A stretch of DNA of 64,000 nt from Nocardia vinacea (GTDB lineage Bacteria > Actinomycetota > Actinomycetes > Mycobacteriales > Mycobacteriaceae). Made by a program: the position numbers and the translations under genes. Below, piece by piece: positions 1 through 7,950 of this stretch (positions are counted from its first letter, which is position 1; the number at the start of each line of letters is the position of its first letter). The stretch lies in contig NZ_CP109149.1 in assembly GCF_035920345.1 (NCBI RefSeq), positions 5,828,001 through 5,892,000 on the forward strand. Reading direction: 5' to 3'. The notes under the pieces are model-generated. The model saw only the letters and a list, made by a program, of their open reading frames with translations, was not told where the DNA came from and did not search any database.

Positions 1-119
1 CCGCCCGGCAGTGGAATGAAGGTGTCGGCATTCGCCGCACCGGTGGACAACAGGCCGAGTGCCAGCGCGGCGGCGCCGCCGAGCCCGGCAACGCGCGCCA
101 CAAACTTACGATCGATCAT
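1..119 (-). CDS. MspA-family porin, type A subunit, N-terminal fragment
   Basis: Only the first 39 codons are in the window; the gene continues past base 1. The reading MIDRKFVARVAG, then a hydrophobic signal segment ending in STGAANADTFIPLPGG, matches the complete type A porin at 1179-1847 almost residue for residue. The signal peptide would be cut after ANA, giving a mature protein beginning DTF. It lies 75 bases downstream of a type B porin gene on the same strand, so it is the second gene of the second B-A pair. Mature MspA proteins assemble as beta-barrel pores in the mycolate outer membrane. Function and family are secure; the 3' end cannot be seen. Confidence 0.85.
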   Translation of the reverse strand, partial: MIDRKFVARVAGLGGAAALALGLLSTGAANADTFIPLPG

Positions 120-194
120 GATTGGTACTACCCCTAGCGATTGAGTTCGATGAATTCGATTCGGCGAGTAGAGATTCGACAGATCCCACCGCGG

Positions 195-869
195 TCAGCC
201 GATGCTGAACGGCGCTCCGTACAGGGTGACCTTGGAGTAGTTGTCGCCGATGATCTCGACAACGGTGTAGGCACGCGCCTGGGCGTAGCCCGCGCAGCCC
301 TGGATCTCGATCTCCGCATCCTGATACTCAACCGAGTAGCGACCCGGCTTCAGAATGTCCTTGTAATCGATCTGAACGAACTTGACATCGCCCGGGCCGA
401 GATTGAGGCCGATCGAACCGCCGAGCGAACCGCCCGAGAGGTTGATGCCGCCGGAAACCCCGGCCGAGATCGCGTTATCGGCGATGCTGACCTGGCAGCC
501 GACGATATAGCCGGTGCTCAGCTGCGAAGCGCCGTGCGTCGAGGAGTTATTGGTACCCGGCGCACCGGAGGCGCCGTTGTTCGGGCCGATGGTGCCCTCA
601 GGAGTGACGGACACATCGGCACTGGCGTTACCCGAGACCCACACGACTCGGCCCGCGCCATTCGCGGCCAAAGATGGTGAAATCAAGGCGCGTTCACCCG
701 TCCGGCTGACGGTCACGCCCGGGCCCAGCTTCTGGCCGTCCGGCAACGGCACAAAAACATCGGCGTTGGCAGCGCCGGTCGAAAGCAGGCCCATCCCAGC
801 AGCGGCGGCGACAACGGCACCCGCGATGCGGACACCTCGACGCAGACCGCTGGTGCGGTTCTTGCTCAT
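195..869 (-). CDS. MspA-family outer-membrane porin, type B subunit (copy 2)
   Basis: A 224-residue secreted porin subunit. An Arg-rich start is followed by a hydrophobic stretch and a signal-peptidase site after ANA, then the MspA beta domain (motifs VWVSGNA, GYIVGCQV, LNLGPGDVKFV, QGCAGYAQARAYT). The ATG at 869 is chosen over one four codons upstream because AGGGGAAGT sits just before it. A glycine/asparagine-rich loop (residues about 100-120) is absent from type A. By eye it differs from the type B protein at 1910-2584 at about 26 of 224 positions, so the two are recent duplicates. Nocardia farcinica NfpA and NfpB form a mixed-subunit channel, and this pair probably does the same. Confidence 0.9.
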   Translation of the reverse strand: MSKNRTSGLRRGVRIAGAVVAAAAGMGLLSTGAANADVFVPLPDGQKLGPGVTVSRTGERALISPSLAANGAGRVVWVSGNASADVSVTPEGTIGPNNGASGAPGTNNSSTHGASQLSTGYIVGCQVSIADNAISAGVSGGINLSGGSLGGSIGLNLGPGDVKFVQIDYKDILKPGRYSVEYQDAEIEIQGCAGYAQARAYTVVEIIGDNYSKVTLYGAPFSIG

Positions 870-1113
870 ACTTCCCCTCATCGGATTCTAGCGGTCGCCC
901 TCGGGGTACCGAGGCCGAAAACCCTTTCATGCCGACACCGCTTGCTGGAAAGACATTGGACATCAAGCGGTTTGCCGACAATCTCGTCGGTGGACGATCT
1001 TGGGTGCGCCCAATATTAGTGGTTTGCGCCGAATTCCTGTGAGATTTCGCACATGTTACCGCTCGATCCGCTACGATCTGCGAATTTGGCTGGGCGCCAG
1101 GGGGTTTCACAAC
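870..1113. other. Spacer between the two porin pairs
   Basis: No coding frame here has codon structure or a start signal of its own. The stretch should hold the promoter of the second B-A pair, as the terminator at 1114-1157 would stop reading from the first pair. I could not pick out a convincing -10/-35 pair. Confidence 0.4.
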
Positions 1114-1157
1114 GAAAACGGGCCCGCCGCGAATGCGACGAGCCCGCTTGCGTTTTC
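1114..1157 (-). terminator. Rho-independent terminator after the upstream porin pair
   Basis: On the minus strand a 12-base stem (1119-1130 against 1135-1146, two G-U pairs, ATTC loop) is followed by TTTTC. It begins about 20 bases past the stop of the type A porin. On the plus strand the far arm also leads to a short T run, so it may work both ways. Confidence 0.75.
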
Positions 1158-1178
1158 AGGGTGCGCAGCCCCTGTCGA

Positions 1179-1847
1179 TCAGCCGAGGCTGAACGGCTGG
1201 CCCCACAGCGTGGTCCAGGTGACGACGTTGTCGGTCTCCACCTCGACGCTGATGAAGGCACGAGCCTGGGCGTAGCCACCACAGCCGCTGAGACCGATCG
1301 TCTCGTCGGCCCAGGTGACCGAGCCACTGCCGTTCTTGAACTTATTGCGCTTCTTGTGCGCCTCGTTGCCGAAGTCGTCGGCCTGCTCGAGATCGAGCAC
1401 GTAGAACGACTGCGCCTGGCCGGGGCCAAGGGTGAGGTTGGCGCCGCTGGTCGCGCCGGCACCACCGGTAACGGTGTCACCGCTCCAGTCCGCGGTGCCC
1501 TCGACACCACCTTCGGCACCACCACCGGAGATGTTGACCTGGCAGCCGACGGTGTATCCCGGGAAGATCGAGCCGCCGCCGTCACCGGATACCGAGACCT
1601 GGGCGCTACCCGACACCCACGCGTTGCGGTGCAGCGGGGTGGAGCCCATGGACGGGTTGATGTTGGCGGATTCGCCGGTCAGGCTGATGGTAACGACGGT
1701 GCCGTCGGACAGCGTCTTGGTGATCGAGCCACCCGGCAGCGGCACAAAGGTATCGGCGTTCGCGGCGCCGGTGGAGAACAGGCCAAGGGCGAGAGTGGCA
1801 GCGGCGCCTACACCGGCCACCCGTGCCACGTTCTTACGGTTGATCAT
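1179..1847 (-). CDS. MspA-family outer-membrane porin, type A subunit (copy 1)
   Basis: A 222-residue porin subunit starting MINRKNVARVAG with a signal peptide cut after ANA, so the mature protein begins DTFVPLPGG. The MspA core is clear (NAWVSGSAQVSV, GYTVGCQV, LGPGQAQSF, GCGGYAQARAF) and the C-terminus is LWGQPFSLG, like MspA. It lacks the long Asn/Gly loop of type B and has an extra charged turn near residue 165 (NEAHKKRNKF). It follows a type B gene by 62 bases with no terminator between, so the two are probably co-transcribed; the terminator at 1114-1157 closes the unit. Likely role: hydrophilic solute and cation passage across the mycolate outer membrane. Confidence 0.92.
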   Translation of the reverse strand: MINRKNVARVAGVGAAATLALGLFSTGAANADTFVPLPGGSITKTLSDGTVVTISLTGESANINPSMGSTPLHRNAWVSGSAQVSVSGDGGGSIFPGYTVGCQVNISGGGAEGGVEGTADWSGDTVTGGAGATSGANLTLGPGQAQSFYVLDLEQADDFGNEAHKKRNKFKNGSGSVTWADETIGLSGCGGYAQARAFISVEVETDNVVTWTTLWGQPFSLG

Positions 1848-1909
1848 GCTGATAGTCCCTCGAGGGTTGAATCGCTTGAGCGAGAAGAATATTCGTGGAT
1901 TGACCGACG

Positions 1910-2584
1910 TCAGCCGATGCTGAACGGCTGCCCGTAGAGGGTGGTCTTCGAGTAGTGGTCACCGATGATCTCGACGACGGTGTAGGAACGCGCCTGGGCG
2001 TAGCCCGCGCAGCCCTGGATCTCGATCTCGGCATCCTGGTACTCGACCGAGTAACGACCTGGCTTCAGAATGTCCTTGTAGTCGATCTGCACGAACTTGA
2101 CATCGCCCGGGCCGAGGTTCAGGCCGACCGACCCGCCGAGCGAACCGCCCGAGAGGTTGATGCCGCCGGAAATACCGGCGGAGATGGCGTCGCTGGCGAT
2201 GCTGACCTGGCAGCCGACGATGTAGCCGGTGCTCAGCTGGGATGCGCCGTGCGTCGAGGAGTTGTTGGTGCCGGGAGCTCCGGAGGCGCCGTTGTTGGGG
2301 CCGACCTCACCCTCCGGCGTAACGTTCACATCGGCGATGGCATTGCCCGAAACCCAGACCACACGGCCGGCACCGTTGGCCGCCAGCGACGGCGAAATCA
2401 GGGCGTGCTCACCGGTACGGGTGAGCGTGACATCGGGACCGTTCTTCTGGCCGTCCGGCAACGGCACGAAGGTATCGGCATTGGCAGCACCGGTCGAAAG
2501 CAGGCCCATGGCCACGGCCGCGGCAGCGCCGACTCCCGCGATCCGGGCACCGCGGCGCAGACCGTTGGTGCGGTTCTCGCTCAT
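1910..2584 (-). CDS. MspA-family outer-membrane porin, type B subunit (copy 1)
   Basis: A 224-residue porin subunit, first gene of the minus-strand porin array. The signal peptide ends ANA before DTFVPLPDGQ, followed by the full MspA domain with the type B glycine/asparagine-rich loop (GPNNGASGAPGTNNSST). ATG 2584 is preceded by AGGGGAAGT, favouring it over the ATG four codons earlier. Its close copy lies at 195-869. The upstream region contains a perfect Crp/GlxR palindrome at 2865-2880, suggesting carbon-status control, though that site is about 280 bases from the start codon. Probable partner: the type A subunit encoded directly downstream. Confidence 0.92.
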   Translation of the reverse strand: MSENRTNGLRRGARIAGVGAAAAVAMGLLSTGAANADTFVPLPDGQKNGPDVTLTRTGEHALISPSLAANGAGRVVWVSGNAIADVNVTPEGEVGPNNGASGAPGTNNSSTHGASQLSTGYIVGCQVSIASDAISAGISGGINLSGGSLGGSVGLNLGPGDVKFVQIDYKDILKPGRYSVEYQDAEIEIQGCAGYAQARSYTVVEIIGDHYSKTTLYGQPFSIG

Positions 2585-3220
2585 ACTTCCCCTCATCAGG
2601 TTCTAACAGTCAACCTCGACCATCGAGGCTGGACGTTGGTCCTCTCAGGCCCAGCTCAGTTTGTGCCCCGATTGTTGCCGATACGTAACCGGCTGTTATT
2701 TCGGCGCAACGGTCAGTGCTGGCATCGGAACCGAGCCAGGTTCCGCCGAGTCGACAAACGTACGTGCCGCACCCGGGCCCGCGAGGTCCAGCAGCGTGGG
2801 TGGCTCGTGGCGAGATTAAACCGACCAGTAACGGTCTGGCAACGTAAGTTTTCGTTAAGATCAATGTGATCTAGATCACATAGCCTCAATTGCTCATATT
2901 GCTTGACGTGCATAAACAGGAAATAAGCGCCACCCGAAAGACCGCAATAGGCGGCTGCAGTCGCAACGATGCCGATGGTAACTACGGGACAGCACCGTAC
3001 TTGAAGCTCTAGCAAACTTCAGCGTGAGGAATTCGCAATGCGTGAAGGCGCAATCGCGAACGATGGTACGTGGCTGGACCGTAGATGAGTCACGAGCCGT
3101 GATGGGGTGGCACCTGCGACCTGAGCCAGTCGTCGGATAACGATTCGGTCTCGTCGCCGCGCTCGTCGCCGGTTGTCTCCGGGAGGACCTCACCGAAAAT
3201 TTTTGCCAGACGCGCCGCGT
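2585..3220. other. Long porin upstream region without a gene
   Basis: About 635 bases upstream of the porin array and downstream of moaB2. No frame shows a credible protein; the short open frames overlap one another and have skewed composition. The only clear element is the Crp/GlxR palindrome at 2865-2880. Confidence 0.5.
2865..2880. promoter_or_regulatory. Perfect Crp/GlxR-type operator
   Basis: TGTGATCTAGATCACA is a perfect 16-base palindrome fitting the Crp/GlxR pattern TGTGA-N6-TCACA, including the central TA typical of actinobacterial GlxR sites. It lies in an AT-richer patch about 280 bases upstream of the first porin gene. Confidence 0.75.
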
Positions 3221-3249
3221 CCCTCGCCCGGCGTGTCGCCGGACGAGGG
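3221..3249 (-). terminator. Stem-loop after moaB2
   Basis: CCCTCG-C-CCGGCG pairs with CGCCGG-A-CGAGGG around a TGT loop, one mismatch in the stem. It lies 27 bases past the moaB2 stop. There is no T run, as is common for actinobacterial terminators. Confidence 0.5.
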
Positions 3250-3275
3250 TCGTCGGAGGAGTCCGCGGCGGTAAT

Positions 3276-3854
3276 TTATTCCGCCAATCCGGACAGCTCG
3301 CCGATCACTCGGCTGGCGAGCGGACCGAGCGTTGCCATGCCGTCGCGGACCGCGGCCCGGCTGCCCGGCAGGTTTACCACCAATGTGCTGCCGGAGATTC
3401 CGGCCAGACCGCGCGAGAGACCGGCGTCGAGCGAACCGGCTACGCGACCGGAGGAACGCAGCGCCTCGCTGATCCCCGGCAGTTCCCGGTCGAGCACCTG
3501 CGAGGTGGCCTCGGGCGTGACATCGCGCGGGGACATACCGGTGCCGCCGACGGAGATGACCAGGTCGACACCGCCGATCACCGCAGTGTTGAGCGCATTG
3601 CGGATCTCCACCTCATCGGCCTGCACCGATACCGAAGCGTCCACCAGGAAACCCGCCTCGGTGAGCAGCTCGGTGACCAGCGGCCCGAGCGAATCCACAC
3701 CTCCATGCGCCGTTCGATCGTCGACGACCACCACCAGAGCACGCCCCGCCACAGGAGCATCGATTTCCATGTTGGTAACCGTAGCGTCCAGATCGACGAG
3801 GTGGGCGTCGGCTCCCGGTCGTGCCGACAATCCGCCGGGCAGGACCCGCATCAT
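3276..3854 (-). CDS. moaB2: MoaB/Mog-family molybdopterin biosynthesis protein
   Basis: A 192-residue protein with the MoaB/MogA fold: VVVVDDRTAHGGVDSLG near the start, then ISVGGTGMSPRDVTPEAT, the family substrate-binding signature, at about 100-117. Members adenylylate molybdopterin or act as MoaB-like paralogues. Its ATG overlaps the TGA of pepD (ATGA), so translation is probably coupled. The order mprA-mprB-pepD-moaB2 is the same as Rv0981-Rv0984 in M. tuberculosis, which is why the symbol moaB2 is used. A cofactor role in this stress operon is not evident from sequence. The first 25 or so residues are not part of the usual domain. Confidence 0.85.
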   Translation of the reverse strand: MMRVLPGGLSARPGADAHLVDLDATVTNMEIDAPVAGRALVVVVDDRTAHGGVDSLGPLVTELLTEAGFLVDASVSVQADEVEIRNALNTAVIGGVDLVISVGGTGMSPRDVTPEATSQVLDRELPGISEALRSSGRVAGSLDAGLSRGLAGISGSTLVVNLPGSRAAVRDGMATLGPLASRVIGELSGLAE

Positions 3855-5314
3855 CGGCCACCGTCCGCGGCCGCACCGGAGAGCGTCACGTCGACTGTCT
3901 TGGGGTTGTTGCCTTGTTCATCGGTGTAGGTGACCTTCACCTTGTCTCCTGGCTGATGGGAACGGATGGCGGCGATGAGTGCGTCGCCCGAGTCGATGGT
4001 GCGGCTGTCCACCTTGGTGATGATGGCACCGGCCGGAATGCCCGCCTTGGCGGCCGGGCCGTCTGCGGTCGCCTCGAGCACCCGTGCGGCGGCGTCCTGC
4101 GGGCGCAGTTTGATGCCGATCTGGGCGTAGGTGGCGTGACCGGTCTTGATGAGTTCGTCGGCGACCCGGCGGGCCTGATCGACCGGGATGGCGAAGCCGA
4201 GGCCGATGGAACCGCTCTGCTGACCGGTCGCCTCGCTGCCGCCGAGGCTGGCGATGGCGGTATTGATGCCGATGAGCTTGCCGTTGGCGTCCACCAGTGC
4301 GCCACCGGAGTTGCCCGGGTTGATCGCGGCGTCGGTCTGGATCGCGTCGATGACCGGTTGCACCTGGCTCGGGGTGCCCTCACCGTTGGTGGAGACCGGA
4401 CGGTTGAGTGCCGAGACGATGCCCGTGGTCACCGTGCCCGCCAGCCCGAGCGGCGAGCCGATGGCGATGACCGGCTGGCCGACCGCGAGAGCCGACGAGC
4501 TGCCCAGTTCGATCGGGGTCAGTCCGTCCTTGCCCTGCACCTTGATCACGGCCAGATCGGAAACCGGATCGGCCCCGACCAGCGTGGCCGGAGCGGTGGT
4601 GCCGTCGGCGAAGGCGACCTCCATCTTGGCGTTGGCGCCACCGCCGGAGGCGACATGGTTATTGGTGAGGATCAGACCGTCGGAGGACAGCACCACACCG
4701 GAGCCCTCACCCTGTGCGCGATTGCTGGCGACCTTGATCATCACCACGCTCGGCAGCACCTTCTGCGCGACCGCCTGGGTGGAGCCGGCCGGTGCGTTGG
4801 CGACATTACTGACATTGGGCTTGGGTGCGTCCAGGGCATTGGTCACCGTGGTGTGGCCGTTATCGGAGCGGGTGACCAGCGAGCCGACCGCGCCACCGAC
4901 ACCACCGCTGACGAGTGCGAGCGCGACTGCTCCGACGACGAGACCGGTGCGGACCGGGCGGCGTGCGGGTTCGGGCTGCGGCTCGGCGGCGAATACGGCG
5001 CCGGGATACGGCCCCCCGGGTGGGATCGGCGGGGTGTAGGACGGCTGGGAGTACTCCGGGCCCGCCTCGGGACCCGGGAATTGCTGAGCATATTCCGGGC
5101 CCGCCTCGGGACCGGGGAATTGCTGAGTCGGGTTGGGCGGCGTGCGTTGCTGCCAGATCGTTGGACGCGGTGTCGGTACCTGAGGCCTGTATCCGGATTG
5201 CGCGTAGGTCTGGCCCGGTGTTGCGACCGGGATCTCCTGGGTCGGATGCGGACCGGGCGCGGCGTTGGCGTTATCCGGCTGCGGCGTCAAGCCTTCCTTG
5301 GAATCCTCGGTCAT
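3851..5314 (-). CDS. pepD: HtrA-like serine protease PepD
   Basis: A 487-residue membrane-anchored protease of the trypsin-like HtrA family. Residues 1-120 are a Pro/Gln-rich cytoplasmic arm with a 13-residue tandem repeat (QQFPGPEAGPEY, 64-89). A transmembrane helix follows at about 124-147, then the protease domain with catalytic His220 (TNNHVAS), Asp253 (SDLAVIKV) and Ser336 (GNSGGAL), and a C-terminal PDZ domain (about 395-480). It acts outside the membrane on damaged envelope proteins; in M. tuberculosis PepD feeds back on MprAB signalling. A direct-repeat candidate MprA box sits at 5351-5369 in the 127-base gap after mprB, implying its own promoter. Confidence 0.93.
   Translation of the reverse strand: MTEDSKEGLTPQPDNANAAPGPHPTQEIPVATPGQTYAQSGYRPQVPTPRPTIWQQRTPPNPTQQFPGPEAGPEYAQQFPGPEAGPEYSQPSYTPPIPPGGPYPGAVFAAEPQPEPARRPVRTGLVVGAVALALVSGGVGGAVGSLVTRSDNGHTTVTNALDAPKPNVSNVANAPAGSTQAVAQKVLPSVVMIKVASNRAQGEGSGVVLSSDGLILTNNHVASGGGANAKMEVAFADGTTAPATLVGADPVSDLAVIKVQGKDGLTPIELGSSSALAVGQPVIAIGSPLGLAGTVTTGIVSALNRPVSTNGEGTPSQVQPVIDAIQTDAAINPGNSGGALVDANGKLIGINTAIASLGGSEATGQQSGSIGLGFAIPVDQARRVADELIKTGHATYAQIGIKLRPQDAAARVLEATADGPAAKAGIPAGAIITKVDSRTIDSGDALIAAIRSHQPGDKVKVTYTDEQGNNPKTVDVTLSGAAADGGR
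5048..5125 (-). repeat. 39-base tandem duplication inside pepD
   Basis: Two adjacent 39-base copies encode the same 13-residue Pro/Gly/Gln block twice in the cytoplasmic arm of PepD, differing only at the last residue (A or S). Confidence 0.8.
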
Positions 5315-5350
5315 TTTTCTCCTTACGTCTTCGACCAGTTTGGCGACGAC

Positions 5351-5369
5351 GACTGAGAGCGGACTGAGA
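5351..5369 (-). promoter_or_regulatory. Candidate MprA box upstream of pepD
   Basis: On the minus strand TCTCAGTC occurs twice with starts 11 bases apart (complements at 5351-5358 and 5362-5369). The same octamer and spacing occur upstream of mprA. Direct repeats of this kind are bound by MprA in mycobacteria. Confidence 0.7.
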
Positions 5370-5441
5370 CGCTGCTTTCAGTTTTCCGAGTATTGCGGAC
5401 GGACCGAGTACGGCCCGCCATCACCTTAGTCTCGAACGGCG

Positions 5442-6914
5442 TCAATCGGTTACGGAGTCGACCACACCGTCGAGCATGCTCGCGGCACCCGGCAGCACGA
5501 TCCGGATCAAGGCGCCGCCACGCTCGGAGGTCTCGATGGTGATCGTGCCGCCGTGCTTGGTCACCACCTGTTTGACGATCGCCAGGCCGAGGCCCGAGCC
5601 CGGCATGGAACGCGACGCCGTGGTCCGATAGAAACGGTCGAACACCAGCTCGCGCTCGGGGACGGGGATGCCCGGTCCGGCGTCGTCGACGTCGAGCTCG
5701 AGCAAGCCGCGACCGGTTTCCCGCATGGTGACCTTCACCTGCACGCCCGCCGGACTCCACTTCGCGGCATTGTCGAGGACATTCAGAATCGCCCGCTCCA
5801 GGCCCGCCTCATGGCCGTATACGAACCAGGGCTGCAGCTGCGCGGCGAACTCGATGGAACCGCGGCGGCGCCGAGCCCGCTCGAGCGCGCGCTCGGCCAC
5901 CTCGCCGAGATCCACTCGCTCGTAAACGGTTTCGGGTGCGTCCTCCCGGGCCAGATCCACGAGATCGCCGACCAGGGTCGACAATTCCTCGATCTGAGCC
6001 ATCACATCCGCGCGCAGCTCGGCCATGTCCTGTTCCGGAATCTGCGGTGCGCCAGGGCGACTGGAGGCGATCAGCAATTCCATATTGGTGCGCAGCGAAG
6101 TCAGCGGCGTGCGCAATTCATGTCCGGCGTCGGCGACCAATCGACGTTGCCTATCGCGCGATTCGGCGAGTGCGCGCAACATTGTGTTGAAGCTCTCTGT
6201 GAGCCTTGCAAGTTCATCGTCACCCGTTACCGGAATCGGCGTCAGATCATCGGTGCGGGCGACCCGTTCGGTCGCCGCGGTGAGCCTTCCGATCGGGCGC
6301 AGCCCGGTGCGACCGACCGCGGTACCCGCTGCCGCTGCCAGTACCACACCACAACCGCCCACGACGAACAGCAACCAAGCGAGCCTGTCCAGTACCTCGC
6401 GGGTCGGTTGCAGCCGCTGCGAGATGACAAGCGTCGCGCCGGAATGCGTCGGCATGGCGAGCACCCGCTGATTACTCACGGTGCGCAGTGACGAGGGCAG
6501 CTCACCGTTCGCGACCGCGAGTTCCTGGGTACCGACCGGCGGAATCGTTTGCTGCGGCGGCATATACGCCTTGTCTTTCGCGTATATCAACGCCACTCCG
6601 ACATCATTGGAGTACAGGCCGGCCAACACGATCGACTGGAAACCCAAACTGTCGAAATTATTGTTGATCATGGTGTTCGCGCGCGCCTCGAGCTGTGCGT
6701 CCACATCGGCGTTAAGCGCGCGGGCCACCATGGCATAGGCGGCGATGGAGGTGACGGCCACGGCGATGGCGACCACCGATGCGGCGAGCAGGGTGACCCG
6801 CCAGCGCAGGGAGACCGACCTGGTCAGGGGCATGGGCGGGCGCATATCCGTCGGTTCCGAGGGATATGCGCCGAGGGCGGCGACCACTTGTCGCTTGGGA
6901 TTGGTTCTGGCCAT
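5442..6914 (-). CDS. mprB: Sensor histidine kinase MprB
   Basis: A 490-residue envelope-stress sensor kinase. It has a transmembrane helix at about 40-63, an extracytoplasmic sensor loop, a second helix at about 183-203, a HAMP linker, the dimerisation/phosphoacceptor box DAGHELRTPLTS near residue 272, and an ATPase domain with LNVLDNAAKWSP, DDAGPGIP and GSGLGLAIVK. The stretch LRPIGRLTAATERVARTDDL is characteristic of MprB. It follows mprA by 15 bases, so the two are co-transcribed. In M. tuberculosis MprB phosphorylates MprA under membrane stress. The first about 30 residues are variable and the start could be a downstream Met. Confidence 0.93.
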   Translation of the reverse strand: MARTNPKRQVVAALGAYPSEPTDMRPPMPLTRSVSLRWRVTLLAASVVAIAVAVTSIAAYAMVARALNADVDAQLEARANTMINNNFDSLGFQSIVLAGLYSNDVGVALIYAKDKAYMPPQQTIPPVGTQELAVANGELPSSLRTVSNQRVLAMPTHSGATLVISQRLQPTREVLDRLAWLLFVVGGCGVVLAAAAGTAVGRTGLRPIGRLTAATERVARTDDLTPIPVTGDDELARLTESFNTMLRALAESRDRQRRLVADAGHELRTPLTSLRTNMELLIASSRPGAPQIPEQDMAELRADVMAQIEELSTLVGDLVDLAREDAPETVYERVDLGEVAERALERARRRRGSIEFAAQLQPWFVYGHEAGLERAILNVLDNAAKWSPAGVQVKVTMRETGRGLLELDVDDAGPGIPVPERELVFDRFYRTTASRSMPGSGLGLAIVKQVVTKHGGTITIETSERGGALIRIVLPGAASMLDGVVDSVTD

Positions 6915-6929
6915 GGCGTGTCGACTCGC

Positions 6930-7616
6930 CTACGGGGGTGTTTCGCGCAGCACGTAGCCCACACCGCGCACGGTGTGGATGAGCCGGGCCTCGGCCTCGG
7001 CCTCGGTCTTGCGGCGCAGGTAGCCGATATAGACCTCGAGCGCATTGCCGGAGGTCGGGAAGTCGTAGCCCCAGACCTCCTCGAGAATGCGGCTGCGAGT
7101 CAGCACCCGGCGCGGATTGGCCATCAGCATTTCCAGCAGCGAGAACTCGGTGCGGGTCAGGCTGATCGAGCGGTCACCTCGCGTCACCTCGCGGGTCACC
7201 GGATCCAGCGACAGATCGGCGAACGTCATGGCCTCGGAAACCTCGCCGGGATCGGTGGCCCGGCGACGCAACAACGCGCGCAATCGGGCCAGCAATTCCT
7301 CCAACGCGAATGGTTTCGGCAAATAGTCATCGGCACCGGCATCGAGTCCGGCTACCCGTTCGGAAACCGAATCCCGTGCCGTCAAAACCAGAATCGGCAG
7401 ATCGTCTCCGGTGCTGCGCAAGCGTCGGCAAACTTCGAGCCCATCCATCCGGGGCATCATCACATCGAGCACGAGTGCGTCCGGACGCTGAACGGTTGCT
7501 TTCTCCAGTGCGTCGACTCCGTCGACCGCGAGATCGACGGAGTAGCCGTTGAAGGTCAGCGACCGGCGCAGCGATTCCCGGACGGCACGATCGTCGTCGA
7601 CTACCAGAATGCGCAT
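6930..7616 (-). CDS. mprA: Response regulator MprA
   Basis: A 228-residue OmpR-family regulator: receiver domain beginning [16 protein letters not shown] with phospho-acceptor Asp in [12 protein letters not shown], then a winged-helix DNA-binding domain ([38 protein letters not shown]). The ATG at 7616, with GGGGG just upstream, gives the normal family length; an open frame runs 27 codons further but would overlap the direct repeat at 7635-7656. That repeat is the probable autoregulatory MprA box. First gene of the operon mprA-mprB-pepD-moaB2. Confidence 0.94.
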   Translation of the reverse strand: MRILVVDDDRAVRESLRRSLTFNGYSVDLAVDGVDALEKATVQRPDALVLDVMMPRMDGLEVCRRLRSTGDDLPILVLTARDSVSERVAGLDAGADDYLPKPFALEELLARLRALLRRRATDPGEVSEAMTFADLSLDPVTREVTRGDRSISLTRTEFSLLEMLMANPRRVLTRSRILEEVWGYDFPTSGNALEVYIGYLRRKTEAEAEARLIHTVRGVGYVLRETPP

Positions 7617-7634
7617 GCCCCCAGTTTGACCGCA

Positions 7635-7656
7635 TCGACTGAGAGTCGACTGAGAG
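7635..7656 (-). promoter_or_regulatory. Candidate MprA box upstream of mprA
   Basis: A perfect 11-base tandem direct repeat (CTCTCAGTCGA twice on the minus strand) ends 18 bases upstream of the mprA start. The spacing matches the repeat upstream of pepD. Confidence 0.75.
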
Positions 7657-7950
7657 GGCGCCGCCCGACACGCCGCGCCAGCATCGATCCCGCCCACTAG
7701 GGGCTGGACGAGCGACCAGCAGGTTTGTGATCACGTACAGATCTCGACGGAAACCGGCAACCGTTTTGGGCGACGAAACCCGTTCTGAGTAGCCATATTC
7801 GAGTGAATTACAGAGCGACTGCCCCAGATTGCCGTTAGTCACTTTGCGCGGTATGTTCCCTGCGGTAAAAAGAAGACCTCTAGTTGGTTCTCAGCGGGTT
7901 GAATCAAAACCGAACAGCCACGCGCCATCCGGGGGCACACGTGCAAGCTC

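Noticed and set aside
2713..3193. Short minus-strand frames upstream of the porin array
   Set aside because: They overlap each other, have Arg/Cys-rich composition, no ribosome sites and span the Crp/GlxR palindrome.
3821..5356. Long open frame on the plus strand opposite pepD
   Set aside because: It is the antisense of a clear HtrA protease and has the repetitive Asp/Gly/Arg composition of a codon-bias shadow.
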